From Desulfoscipio gibsoniae DSM 7213 (GTDB lineage: Bacteria > Bacillota > Desulfotomaculia > Desulfotomaculales > Desulfallaceae): a DNA stretch of 64,000 nucleotides. Below, in pieces: positions 43,741-52,575 of this stretch (positions are counted from its first letter, which is position 1; every line of letters starts with the position of its first letter). The position numbers were made by a program, and so were the translations under genes. Below the pieces are notes generated by a model. That model searched no databases and was not told the origin of the DNA. It saw only the letters and a list, made by a program, of their open reading frames with translations. The DNA lies in the NCBI RefSeq assembly GCF_000233715.2, contig NC_021184.1:62001-126000 (forward strand), given 5' to 3'.

Positions 43741-44370
43741 ATGGCAAATTTTAATCTGCAAGTCGATTACAGGTATCAAAGGGGTAAAAGTTACCGCAAA
43801 CGGTTGGCCCGCCGGGATATGATACCGGGGGTGGTTTACGGCAAGGCGGTGGGCAGTATCCCTGTGGAAATGGAGTTAAAACCGTTAAAAAAGATTTTAT
43901 CCGAGGGTGCCAACTCTTTGATTGATCTTACAATCAAGGGGTCGGGAGGTGAAGAAGAGCGACATTACAAAGTGCTGATTAAAGATATGCAGTACGGTGC
44001 TATAAAGCATAATTTGCTTAGTGTGGATTTGCACCAGATTTCTCTGGATAATGTTATTCAGGCGGTCGTGCCGATTAATTTTACAGGAGCGGTTAACGAC
44101 GGTATTGTGCAATACACTCTGCGGGAGTTGCAGATATCCTGTCTGCCTGCTGATATACCACGGGAAGTGGTCGTTAATGTTGACGGTCTCTCTGTGGGGG
44201 ATACCATTGCTGTCCGGGATATTGCAGTTCCGGATAATGTGGAGTTGTTGGACGATCCCGCCACCACTGTGGTAACTGTAGTGGCGCAGCGAACTGAGGA
44301 AACAACAGATGTTGAAGGTGAGCCCGGTGATGGTGAGATGGGCGCGGACGGAGATGAAACACAGGCATAA
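43741..44370 (+). CDS. rplY: 50S ribosomal protein L25 (general stress protein Ctc form)
   Basis: About 209 residues, the long two-domain Ctc form with an L25 N-terminal domain (5S rRNA binding; RRDMIPGVVYGKAVGSIPVEM) and a TL5-like C-terminal domain ending in a Glu/Asp/Gly-rich tail. ATG 43741 follows AGGAGG (43728-43733); TTG 43735 is too close. In B. subtilis ctc is directly followed by pth; here 11 kb of accessory DNA intervenes. Confidence 0.95.
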   Translation: MANFNLQVDYRYQRGKSYRKRLARRDMIPGVVYGKAVGSIPVEMELKPLKKILSEGANSLIDLTIKGSGGEEERHYKVLIKDMQYGAIKHNLLSVDLHQISLDNVIQAVVPINFTGAVNDGIVQYTLRELQISCLPADIPREVVVNVDGLSVGDTIAVRDIAVPDNVELLDDPATTVVTVVAQRTEETTDVEGEPGDGEMGADGDETQA

Positions 44371-44439
44371 AAGTTTATGAACAATTCTGCCTCATCGTGC
44401 ATATTCTGGGATATGCATTGTTATAAGGAGGCGATATTG

Positions 44440-44721
44440 ATGGCTGATGCCACTGGAACCGGATATCCTCCCGGTGGGTATCCGGGCGGCGGTATGGGAG
44501 GTTCGTACTGTCCAGGATACGGTATGACCTTTAACGATCGATTGCAAAGCTTGGTGGGGAAAAATATTACCGTCTATGTAAGCGAAGAATCTACCCCCGT
44601 TACAGGGATGTTGCATGGCGTAGGCTCTAATTATGTGGAAGTGCACCGGATGACCAATAATATCAGAGAGGCTTTGATTATACCCATGAATGCTATAACA
44701 GCAATTTCAGCACCTTTATAA
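44440..44721 (+). CDS. small Gly/Tyr-rich protein with a short beta-rich domain (spore-coat-like)
   Basis: 93 residues from ATG 44440, which follows AAGGAGGCG. The N-terminal Gly/Pro/Tyr-rich stretch (TGYPPGGYPGGGMGGSYC) resembles small coat proteins. The C-terminal half (NITVYVSEEST, GMLHGVGSNYVEVH, ALIIPMNAITAIS) looks like the DUF2642/YuzF small beta-barrel. A diverged partial copy of its 3' half lies at 46403-46537. The gene is the last one before the accessory island. Confidence 0.6.
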   Translation: MADATGTGYPPGGYPGGGMGGSYCPGYGMTFNDRLQSLVGKNITVYVSEESTPVTGMLHGVGSNYVEVHRMTNNIREALIIPMNAITAISAPL

Positions 44722-44750
44722 ATTAATTTTCTTAATAAGCTTGCTCGGTC

Positions 44751-44783
44751 ACCCTCTCTTTTTCAGGAGAGGGTTATTTGTTT
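44751..44783 (+). terminator. intrinsic terminator after the 44440 gene
   Basis: ACCCTCTC/GAGAGGGT stem followed by TTATTTG. A diverged copy of the sequence TCACCCTCTCTTTTT recurs at about 46687. Confidence 0.7.
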
Positions 44784-44943
44784 GCCAATTTTCAATTATG
44801 TAGAAGACCCGGATAATCCTAATGGAATAATAAGGCAAAACATGGATCATATCCCCAAATCCACCATCCTCCGCTGTCGTTTTTACACTGTGGCATTTAA
44901 GGGAACGAAAAAGTATATTACTTTTAAAATCCGGCCAAAATGA
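44782..44943 (+). CDS. possible 53-codon small protein, doubtful
   Basis: An open frame from TTG 44782 to TGA 44943 encodes a basic peptide (VEDPDNPNGIIRQNMDH, STILRCRFYTVAFKG). AGGAGAGGG lies upstream, but as part of the terminator stem. It may be a fragment of a lost gene. It resembles nothing I can name. Confidence 0.25.
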   Translation: MPIFNYVEDPDNPNGIIRQNMDHIPKSTILRCRFYTVAFKGTKKYITFKIRPK

Positions 44944-44987
44944 AATAATAACAGGAGAAACGCTTTCTTTATTTCAATATTACTGGT

Positions 44988-45030
44988 AAAATGAAATAAC
45001 AGTATTATTTTCAGATTGTTATTTCATTTT
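44988..45030. promoter_or_regulatory. 13-bp inverted repeat in front of fic
   Basis: AAAATGAAATAAC at 44988-45000 and its exact inverse GTTATTTCATTTT at 45018-45030 flank 17 bases. A further copy of AAAATGAAATAA lies at 44937-44948. The second arm ends one base before the fic SD, so the site could be an autoregulatory operator, or form an RNA hairpin that controls translation. Confidence 0.55.
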
Positions 45031-45044
45031 GGGAGATGTGGCCA

Positions 45045-46187
45045 ATGAAAAACAGGGCAGGAGAATATCGAACCAACTTGACCGGCGAACTTCAATACAA
45101 ATCATTTATACCAAAGCCACTGCCGCCGGACCCGCCTATCGAGATCGGCGAAGAGACCGCAGGTCTTTTGTCCAAGGCGAACAGAAGCATCGGCATTTTG
45201 GAAGGTCTTTCGAGGCAGATACCGAATATTGAGCTTTTTGTTTCTATGTATGTTCGCAAAGAGGCCCTCTTGTCTTCACAGATAGAGGGAACGCAGGCTA
45301 CTCTGGATGATATTTTAGACCCGAAGATTGAGGAAAACACCAATCGCCATGTGGCGGATGTCATTAACTATATAAAAGCATCACAATATGCAAAGGCAAG
45401 GCTTAAAGAGCTGCCCATTTGCAATCGTCTCATTAAAGAAACCCATAGGGTCTTAATGCAGAATGTTCGGGGGGAGGAAAAAAATCCGGGAGAATTCAGA
45501 CGCAGTCAGAACTGGCTGGGGCCGGTAGGCAGCACGTTAAAAAATGCCCGCTATATTACGCCTAATCCAGAGGACATGATAGAAGCCATGTCTGATTTGG
45601 AAAAGTTTATTAATAACGAGGATGAGCTGGAGCCTTTAATTAAAACCGCTCTGATTCATTATCAATTTGAAACCATCCACCCGTTTTTGGACGGCAACGG
45701 GAGAATCGGACGGCTTTTAATCAACCTTTTTCTGATGGAAAAAAAAATTTTAAGTTATGAAACCTTATACATCTCTTATTTTTTAAAGCGCAACCGGATT
45801 GAGTATTATGACCGTTTGACGGAGGTTCGAGCAAAAGGAAACTTTGAGCAGTGGGTTAAATTCTTTTTGCTGGCCACCTATGAGTCTGCACTGGACGCCA
45901 TCCAAACCATTGGTGAATTGGTTAAACTGCATAATAAAAATAGGGAGATTGTAAAAAACACAGGAAAAGCCGCTAAAACCATCATGAAGGTATTTAATTA
46001 CCTGGAAGGCAGCCCCATCATTGACATCAAGAAAACCAGTGAAGAGTTAGGGGTATCTTTTAACGCGGCGTCCAATGCTGTTAATAAACTTGTCCGGCTG
46101 GGTATTTTAAAACAGACGGAAAATGTTCAAAGAAACAGGGTGTTTGCCTACGAAGAGTATTTAAACATTCTGCGTAAAGACACCTAG
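45045..46187 (+). CDS. Fic-family protein with winged-helix C-terminus
   Basis: About 381 residues. The Fic core motif HPFLDGNGRIGR (about 212-223) is intact and so may transfer AMP or another nucleotide to a protein. The inhibitory motif SSQIEGT (about 77-83) is at the N-terminal side, so the protein is of the class self-inhibited by an N-terminal helix. A C-terminal winged helix (IDIKKTSEELGVSFNAASNAVNKLVRLGIL) suggests DNA binding or autoregulation. ATG 45045 has GGGAG at good spacing. It is in the accessory island, and a scarred second copy is at 55031. Confidence 0.9.
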   Translation: MKNRAGEYRTNLTGELQYKSFIPKPLPPDPPIEIGEETAGLLSKANRSIGILEGLSRQIPNIELFVSMYVRKEALLSSQIEGTQATLDDILDPKIEENTNRHVADVINYIKASQYAKARLKELPICNRLIKETHRVLMQNVRGEEKNPGEFRRSQNWLGPVGSTLKNARYITPNPEDMIEAMSDLEKFINNEDELEPLIKTALIHYQFETIHPFLDGNGRIGRLLINLFLMEKKILSYETLYISYFLKRNRIEYYDRLTEVRAKGNFEQWVKFFLLATYESALDAIQTIGELVKLHNKNREIVKNTGKAAKTIMKVFNYLEGSPIIDIKKTSEELGVSFNAASNAVNKLVRLGILKQTENVQRNRVFAYEEYLNILRKDT

Positions 46188-46190
46188 CAA

Positions 46191-46219
46191 AAGCACCTGA
46201 TAACAAGGGTGCTTATTTT
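46191..46219 (+). terminator. intrinsic terminator after fic
   Basis: AAGCACC/GGTGCTT 7-bp stem and ATTTTA. A copy is kept downstream of the fic scar near 55145-55172. Confidence 0.65.
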
Positions 46220-46251
46220 ACATATTTTACCCGGTCGTCGAATTGGGCAGC

Positions 46252-46403
46252 TTAATCCATTTCGCGATCTAAGTAACCTTTTTCCAGCTGTATCATGATA
46301 GCTGTTAGCATGCGGGTTGGACTAAGTGAGGGGCGTCCTTTGCCTTGGCTGTAAAAGTGGTCGAATTGTTCATCTTTTAAGTTCTCATCTACCCCCTGTG
46401 ACG
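46252..46403 (-). mobile_element. IS1182-type transposase fragment
   Basis: The minus strand encodes FYSQGKGRPSLSPTRMLTAI then QLEKGYLDREMD, the usual N-terminal block of IS1182/IS5-type transposases (KGRPSxxPxxLL ... LxxLSDREL). It stops at 46252, so only about 45 codons remain. Its 5' side joins directly to the partial copy of the 44440 gene, in opposite orientation. Confidence 0.6.
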
Positions 46404-46537
46404 CTTCCACCCCGGTGACGGGTACGCTGCATGGTGTGGGTTCCAATTACGTTGAAGTGCACCGAACGGTTAATAATACCAACGATTCCGTGTTAATACC
46501 CCTGCGTGCTATAACAGCTGTTTCCGTTCCGAGGTAA
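46403..46537 (+). pseudogene. 3' fragment of a second copy of the 44440 gene
   Basis: This encodes ASTPVTGTLHGVGSNYVEVH and then VLIPLRAITAVSV before a stop at 46537. It matches residues 49-93 of the 44440 protein with about two-thirds identity and the same frame and end. The 5' half is missing and is replaced by the transposase remnant. Confidence 0.7.
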
Positions 46538-46861
46538 ACAATCTTATAGACCACCATGCCGCTTGCGCGGCACCATCAGAAGATGAAAATTAGCCTAAGG
46601 CCTATTGCTCTATATGTGGGCACGTTGTTGAGTTTTGCTTGCAATATGTTGTGGTTGGTTGTTTTTTCAGGATAGAGCTATTCTTGATCACCCTCTCTTT
46701 TTAGGAGGCTGAAGCTAGGGGCTTTACGGCGCTAAAAATTTACAATATATTTACCTGTATTACAATATATTTACCTGTATATGTAAGTAAATTTAACATT
46801 GCCATGTTATAAATTCCTTAGATACCAAAAGGTATCAAAAAAAATTGAAAGGAGTTTGGTC
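46538..46861 (+). other. intergenic region with tandem repeat, upstream of the PHP gene
   Basis: About 320 bases without a gene. It includes a diverged copy of the terminator from 44751 (near 46687), then a tandem 20-base repeat. Confidence 0.5.
46741..46780. repeat. tandem duplication of a 20-base unit
   Basis: TACAATATATTTACCTGTAT occurs twice head-to-tail with no change. TTAC is followed downstream by GTAA, giving a small inverted element as well. It sits 80 bases before the PHP gene and could be a doubled operator or promoter. Confidence 0.8.
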
Positions 46862-48472
46862 ATGGTGAAAAACAGCAAACTATCCTCAAAAGTATTGGCA
46901 TTCATCTTAGCGTTTGCTATGATGATCGGATGCATGCAATCCGCTGTCATGGCATCTCCCACAGATGAATCCATGGATGAAAATGGAACGGAGGAGCAAA
47001 CCAAAATGGGAATGGTCACTTCCGGACAAGCTGGTTGGGTTTCCGGCGATATTCATAACCATTCCAGATATTCCGATGGTTCCGGAACGATTTTTGAGAA
47101 TTTTGCTCAGGCGCAAAAAGTCGGTATGGATTTTATCAATATCAGCGATCATGATAATTCCAGAGGTTGGGCGGACGCCCAGGTTGCCGGACCGCAATAC
47201 AATATTATTCCGATCAGGGGCAACGAATACAGCGGCTATGGCCACGCTGTGTTTATGAATGTGAATCAGGAAAAGAACTACAATGCAGGAGTACTGCCCA
47301 AGGCAGCCATTGACAACTTCAAAGCAGATACAAACGGCGAGGGGCTTGCTTACGCCGCTCACCCGTACGATGGAACGGTAGAAGCCGATCCATGGGGTAA
47401 AAATGATTCGTGGAACGCGGATCTGGACGGAATTGAGGTTTGGAACGGCTGGTATGCTTCAAATTATACGGCAAACGCTAAAGCACGGGTTCAATGGGAT
47501 ATCTTGAACAATCAGGGCAGGCATTTGTATGGCATTGCGGATACCGATACCCATTCCGCAGCGGGTATAGGATCAGTATACACCACCGTTTATGTGGATG
47601 AATACTCGGTTGAAGGTATCGTCAATGGGTTCAAAGCAGGGCATATGTATGGTTCCAATGGCCCCGTCATTGACTTTAGCGTAGGCAGCGCCATGATGGG
47701 AGACGACGTCGCGGTTCCGCAGGAAGGCAAATATGTAGATGTTGATCTCAGCGGTTATTGCATTGAGGATTTGGCCAGAGTCCTGCTTATAAAGAACGGC
47801 GAGATCGTCTATACAAAAAACATTGACGCCGCTTCATTCAATGAAACCGTTGAAGTATTTGTCAATCCCGGCGACTTTATCCGTATGGAAGTAGAAGGCA
47901 AGGAAACTGCGACTAAAAAACTGACCAACGGTTCTTACAGTACCCCTGCGTTCGACACCTCGGCTCCATTCGCGTTTTCCAATCCGATCTTTTTCTTCGA
48001 ACAAGCGCTTGACAAAACCGCTCTTAACGATAAAATAGCCGAATCAGAGTTGTTGAATCGGTTCGACTATACGCATGCTTCATGGAATGATTTCCAGACA
48101 GCGTTGAATGAAGCGAAAAGAGTTAGTTTAGCCGATGAAACCTCGCAAAATGAGATCGACACAGCGCTGGAAACTCTTGTAGCGGCAATAAACGCCTTGA
48201 AAACACCGGAAATTTTCACAACCGTAAGCTCAAACGGCGATGGTCAAGCTCATATAGACTTTGCAATAAGGTCGGCGAATGGTAAAGACTATACGGTGTG
48301 GATATGCGAGGATTACGATGGCACATATTACCTTGCCGACGCTAACTTCAACAGTCAAGGTGCGCATGTAAAAAGCCTGACGAACGGTAAAACATATTAC
48401 GCTTATATTTTGTATTCAGACGGTGCCGTTTTTGAAGAGAGTAACGTCGTGATACTCAATCCCAGCATTTGA
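46862..48472 (+). CDS. secreted CehA/PHP-type metallohydrolase with a FIVAR-like domain
   Basis: About 536 residues. A signal peptide (VLAFILAFAMMIGCMQ, cleavage near VMAS) precedes a CehA/McbA-type PHP domain: GDIHNHSRYSDGSG, FINISDHDN, AYAAHPYDG and GIADTDTHS hold the metal-binding His/Asp residues. The cysteine of IGCMQ could be a lipobox, though a simple signal peptidase site is also possible. Residues 395-460 resemble a FIVAR sugar-binding module (FDYTHASWNDFQTALNEA). ATG 46862 follows GAAAGGAG. It is probably a cell-surface phosphoesterase; substrate unknown. It lies in the accessory island. Confidence 0.8.
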   Translation: MVKNSKLSSKVLAFILAFAMMIGCMQSAVMASPTDESMDENGTEEQTKMGMVTSGQAGWVSGDIHNHSRYSDGSGTIFENFAQAQKVGMDFINISDHDNSRGWADAQVAGPQYNIIPIRGNEYSGYGHAVFMNVNQEKNYNAGVLPKAAIDNFKADTNGEGLAYAAHPYDGTVEADPWGKNDSWNADLDGIEVWNGWYASNYTANAKARVQWDILNNQGRHLYGIADTDTHSAAGIGSVYTTVYVDEYSVEGIVNGFKAGHMYGSNGPVIDFSVGSAMMGDDVAVPQEGKYVDVDLSGYCIEDLARVLLIKNGEIVYTKNIDAASFNETVEVFVNPGDFIRMEVEGKETATKKLTNGSYSTPAFDTSAPFAFSNPIFFFEQALDKTALNDKIAESELLNRFDYTHASWNDFQTALNEAKRVSLADETSQNEIDTALETLVAAINALKTPEIFTTVSSNGDGQAHIDFAIRSANGKDYTVWICEDYDGTYYLADANFNSQGAHVKSLTNGKTYYAYILYSDGAVFEESNVVILNPSI

Positions 48473-49035
48473 TTTCCTCCCTATGGCTAAAGCCAGGGCT
48501 TACTTACTTTGATTGGTATTTACGTGATGCTTACGGAATTCGAATAATTCCATCCCATCAGTTCACACTCAATTTAATAGAGCGAGACTTATTAAGGATG
48601 GAAGGCTAAGCAACAAAAAGGGTTGTTGACAACGCATTTTCAGAATTTATACGTTGAAAGCCCTCAGACTCTGTCTGGGGGCATTACAAAAAAACCCTTT
48701 GAAACGAGTAGTTTCAGGTGTTTTGCTTTATTAATAACAATTAACAAACTTAGAGGAATTATTTAACAGCAAATTAATTCTTGTTTAAAGCTTAGCTACT
48801 ATCATAATGGATAATTTAGGGGGAGTCTGGTTCCGGTAATATCTGTTCACCGCAAACTGTTTCGCGGCACAATTAGGAAGAAAGATGAAAGGAAATGAAC
48901 GAGGCAGTAGCGGGGGCGCTTTCCGGGATGCCGGCGTGGAAAGGAGGTGTAGGAGACTTTTTTGGGTTTTGGCTGGGGATGGAAGAGGAGTTAAATGAGA
49001 GTCAGTACGCAAAAAAAAATTAAGGAGAGGACCTG
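48473..49035 (+). other. gene-free stretch of about 560 bases
   Basis: No convincing gene on either strand. It contains a hairpin at 48660-48682 (10-bp stem GCCCTCAGAC/GTCTGGGGGC with one G-U and a 3-base loop) and GAAAC/GTTTC near 48702. It could be the remnant of a mobile element end; the short minus-strand frame here is low in coding signal. Confidence 0.4.
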
Positions 49036-50478
49036 ATGAAAAGAACTGTATCTTTTATTTTAACGTTGATGGTACTGCTTGCAATGATTCCAACTGTTGG
49101 ATTGGCAAGTGAAGCAGGCGAAGAGCTGACCTATACAAAACCGTATCTGCTTACTTTAAATCCAAGCAATGAAATGAATGTAGTCTGGATCTCAAAAGAA
49201 AGCGGAGAAGGTTTTGTGGAATTCGGTCTAACGGAAGATTTGGGAACAACAGTTGCGGCAACACAATACGAAATTGAGGGACTTAGAACATCAATAACTC
49301 CAGAAGGTTATGACCCAGATCCTGCTAAAAATCCTGAGTTAAACGTTTTTCAACAAATCGCAACTCTACAAAACCTGAAGCCTAATACGATTTACTATTA
49401 TCAAGCAACCACAAAGGTTGGAGACAAAATTGAAAAATCAAAAGTTTACAACTTCAAAACTGCTCCTGTAAATGGTGAAGACTTTACTTTTGCATTATTA
49501 TCTGACCTTCAATTAAAGGCTGAAAGCCCTGCAACAGTGAAACAAATTGGTCAACATAAACCCGACTTCATCATCTACGGCGGTGACTTGCAAAATACTC
49601 CATGGAAAGCAGGAGAATGGTTCTTTGTAGAAGATTGCTACATCGCTCCAGCTGAAATAGGCAAAACCTGGTTTGAAATCATGCAACAAGAAGAAGACGG
49701 AGCGGAACTGCTGCAATACACTCCAATCTTTATAACTCCCGGCAATCACGAAGTAGACGACCAGAGAATTATGAGCGATAAAGAGATGGCAACAAATAAC
49801 CCTGACGACTGGTCACTTTCCATCTACATGCAAATGTTCAGACCTCTTTATCCTGAACAAGAATACTATCCAAACGGAAAACACTGGTACAGTGTAGATT
49901 ATGGCGATATGCACATCTCTAGTATCTCAGCTTTCAGATGGCATCCTTGGAGCGGTTTCGAAGCTCCAGGCTGGATTATGTTTGACGACATATCAGAAGG
50001 AAGCCCACAAGTAAGATGGCTTAAAAATGACCTGAAAACAACAGATGCAAAATACAAATGGGTAAACATGCATTGGCATATGCTTAATAGAGGAAACGAC
50101 GGCTGGTATCCCTATTCTGAACCTCTGGTGGAGAAAGATGGCACAGTAAAATATCCTCATGGCGACTACGCCTGGAATGTACTTAGACCTCTATTTGAAA
50201 AATATGATGTAAATGGCGTTAACTTCGGACATTCCCACGTTTACGAAAGATACTTGATCAACGATGTAAATTACATTGAAGCGGCGTCTATAGGTAACAA
50301 CTATAGGGTTGCAGATGATCCATATCACCCATCAGGCTACAAACCAGTCATCGAAGAAAACTCCATTCGCTCTTTCATGATCATAACGAAAGATGAAAAT
50401 GGCCTTACTGCACAAGGTTTTGCAGCAAGCGGTCCAAACCAAGGCCAGGTATTTGACAGCTTCATAATTGCAGAATAG
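49036..50478 (+). CDS. secreted purple-acid-phosphatase-like metallophosphoesterase
   Basis: 480 residues. A signal peptide (SFILTLMVLLAMIPTVGLAS) precedes a fibronectin-like N-terminal domain and a calcineurin-type phosphoesterase domain with the full metal set: LLSDLQL, YGGDLQ, GNHEVDD, NMHWHML and FGHSHVYER. It is expected to hydrolyse phosphomonoesters or nucleotides outside the cell. ATG 49036 follows AAGGAGAGG. The gene is A-rich compared with the core genes, consistent with transfer. Confidence 0.88.
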   Translation: MKRTVSFILTLMVLLAMIPTVGLASEAGEELTYTKPYLLTLNPSNEMNVVWISKESGEGFVEFGLTEDLGTTVAATQYEIEGLRTSITPEGYDPDPAKNPELNVFQQIATLQNLKPNTIYYYQATTKVGDKIEKSKVYNFKTAPVNGEDFTFALLSDLQLKAESPATVKQIGQHKPDFIIYGGDLQNTPWKAGEWFFVEDCYIAPAEIGKTWFEIMQQEEDGAELLQYTPIFITPGNHEVDDQRIMSDKEMATNNPDDWSLSIYMQMFRPLYPEQEYYPNGKHWYSVDYGDMHISSISAFRWHPWSGFEAPGWIMFDDISEGSPQVRWLKNDLKTTDAKYKWVNMHWHMLNRGNDGWYPYSEPLVEKDGTVKYPHGDYAWNVLRPLFEKYDVNGVNFGHSHVYERYLINDVNYIEAASIGNNYRVADDPYHPSGYKPVIEENSIRSFMIITKDENGLTAQGFAASGPNQGQVFDSFIIAE

Positions 50479-50576
50479 ATTTGAGTTTAAATTAACTAAA
50501 AATATTAACTCTAGTAATACAATATATTTAACATAAAGTTACTAGAATAAATTAAAATGGCAAGCTTTTCTAGCAA

Positions 50577-50606
50577 AACCACCGCGCAAGAGGTGGTTCT
50601 TTTTTC
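50577..50606 (+). terminator. intrinsic terminator after the phosphatase gene
   Basis: AACCACC/GGTGGTT stem and a T-run. Confidence 0.8.
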
Positions 50607-50637
50607 ATTATTTATCAGGAGGAGGCTTTACGGGAAA

Positions 50638-50994
50638 ATGAGTGACTCAAAAGTAGCTGTAAAAGACGCCAGAAAGGTATCTATGAAACAAGGTGCTTGT
50701 TCGAGCGCACTGATGCTTATTCTGAACCGCGAATTTGGAAGACCCATGGACAAAGAAGTGCGTGCAGCGGAACCACTTGCAGGCGGAATACTGCAGCAGG
50801 GTTATCAATGCGTAATGCTGTGGGGATCCTCGCTGGCGGTGGGTGCGGAATCATATCACAGGAGCGATAATCTAGATCAGGCCGTCGCCACAGCTATAAC
50901 AGCAACACAACATCTCATGGAATCATTCGTAAACCGGACGAAACACGTCAACTGCTTTGATATAACCTGCTGTGATTGGACAAAAAAAAATTGA
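50638..50994 (+). pseudogene. C_GCAxxG_C_C-family protein, truncated at the C-terminus
   Basis: 118 residues from ATG 50638, which follows AGGAGGAGG at a slightly long distance. It has the family hallmarks GACSSALMLILNREFGR and PLAGGILQQGYQCVMLWGSS with HVNCFDITCCDW near the end. In this redox-protein family the chain normally runs well beyond the last cysteine pair. Here it stops at CCDWTKKN, close to the left end of an IS3-type element, so the end may have been cut by the insertion. Confidence 0.6.
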
Positions 50995-51110
50995 AATGAC
51001 GAAATTCTTAATCACCGGGATATAATGGTCCCAGGAAATGCGACACGATTTTGCACGGAATAAGCGACACCAATCTCGAAGTAAACTGAGAAGTGAAAGG
51101 AGCACATCCC

Positions 51111-52245
51111 ATGCAAAAAAAAACAGTGGTTACCTGAGCAAAAATTGCAGATCGTTTTAGAAGCCTTAAAAGAAGAACGCCACATTGGAGAAATTGCATC
51201 GGAATACGGAGTACATGTTAGTGTGATTCACCGCTGGAAGAAGGAGCTCTTAGAAGGCGCTGACAAGGTGTTCACCACATCTAAGAGTGCTAAGGCTGCT
51301 GCCCAAGAAAAGCGTAAACAAGAAGAAACCATCGAAAACTTATACGCCCAAGTCGGCCGTCTAACAACACAGTTGGATTGGCTTAAAAAAAAATCTGGCG
51401 GTATCTTACCCCGTGAATGAACGAAAAGCTATGGTGGATTGGGATATTTCGAATTCACACTTGACCATAAAAGCTCAGGCCGGGTTATTATCCTTGAATC
51501 GAACGGGTCTATACTGGACTGCCAAAAGGGTGTCTAAACACGAAGTGGAGATTAAGCACCTTATTGACAAGATCCACACGTAGCACCCATTTAAAGGCTC
51601 CAGGCGGATTGCAGAAGACATTAATAACAAGGATGGCGTAGCTTACAAGGTCAACCGCAAACGCATTCAACGATATATGCGGGAACTGGGAATACGGGTG
51701 ATTTACCCCGGCCCCAACCTCAGCAAACGCAATAGGGCCAGTATGTATACCATACCTGCTTCGCAATGTCAAACCGGCCCATCCTAACCATGTCTGGGGA
51801 ATCGACATCACGTATTGTACCATGCAAGGCCGTTGGATGTACCTGGTAGCTATTATTGACTGGTATTCCAGGATGATTGTTAGTTACGAGCTCTCCGATA
51901 CGATGAATAAAGAATTTGTGATTAAAGCTGTAAACAAAGCCATTGAAACACACGGAGCCCCTATCATATTGAATTCTAATCAGGGCAGCCAATTTACCAG
52001 CCCCCTTTTATATAAATACCCTGAAAGAAAATGGCATCAAGATTAGCATGGACGGTAAAGGTAGGGCCCTGGATAACGCCATTACAGAGCGCTTTTGGAG
52101 AACCATCAAATGGGAAGATATTTACTTAAAGAACTACGAAACCCCTCTTGCTCTCCGCCAAGGAATTGTTACTTACATACGTTGGTACAATTTCGAACGC
52201 CCGCACACATCTATTGGCAAGAAGACTCCAGCGGATGTTTATTAA
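51111..52245 (+). mobile_element. decayed IS3-family insertion sequence (orfA/orfB)
   Basis: OrfA begins at ATG 51111 and is a helix-turn-helix protein (QWLPEQKLQIVLEALKEER, IHRWKKELLE, QLDWLKKKSG). OrfB encodes the integrase-type DDE transposase (AMVDWD, HPFKGSRRI, NHVWGIDITYC, ILNSNQGSQFTS, AITERFWRTIKWEDIYL). The frame is broken at two nine-A runs (51115-51123, 51385-51393), by TAG at 51582-51584, and by single-base shifts near 51745 and 52005. The second catalytic Asp (NSDQGS) is Asn. The element cannot be active. Terminal repeats were not identified. Confidence 0.85.
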
Positions 52246-52575
52246 AATGCTACAACTAACTTACCGCAGCAATCTGCATAACCAAGATATTTGAAAATGA
52301 TGGCCAATTAGCTACTAAGTTAATATTTAAGAACCCTCGCTGTCAAACCTTGAGCAAGCTGATGTGAACAAAGAGACCGCCGGTCTTGACTCCATGTGCT
52401 GTTTAATTGATAACCCGACGGGAAAGCGGATTTGCCAAGGTATCTTTCACAGACATTTGTATCTTGCAACGCAACATTGGTTGGCAATATGAAAAGAAAA
52501 AGATAGCGGGCTAAGGCCCGCGAAAGGAATTTCGGGTCGCATTTAAGAACCGGGAGGTAAAACGCCATAGATAGG
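52246..52575 (+). other. gene-free stretch after the IS3 element
   Basis: About 330 bases with no supported gene or RNA. A minus-strand frame of 103 codons crosses it but has no plausible motif or SD. Confidence 0.4.

Noticed and set aside
48785-49012. 75-codon minus-strand frame upstream of the phosphatase
   Set aside because: Low-complexity and without SD; probably chance.
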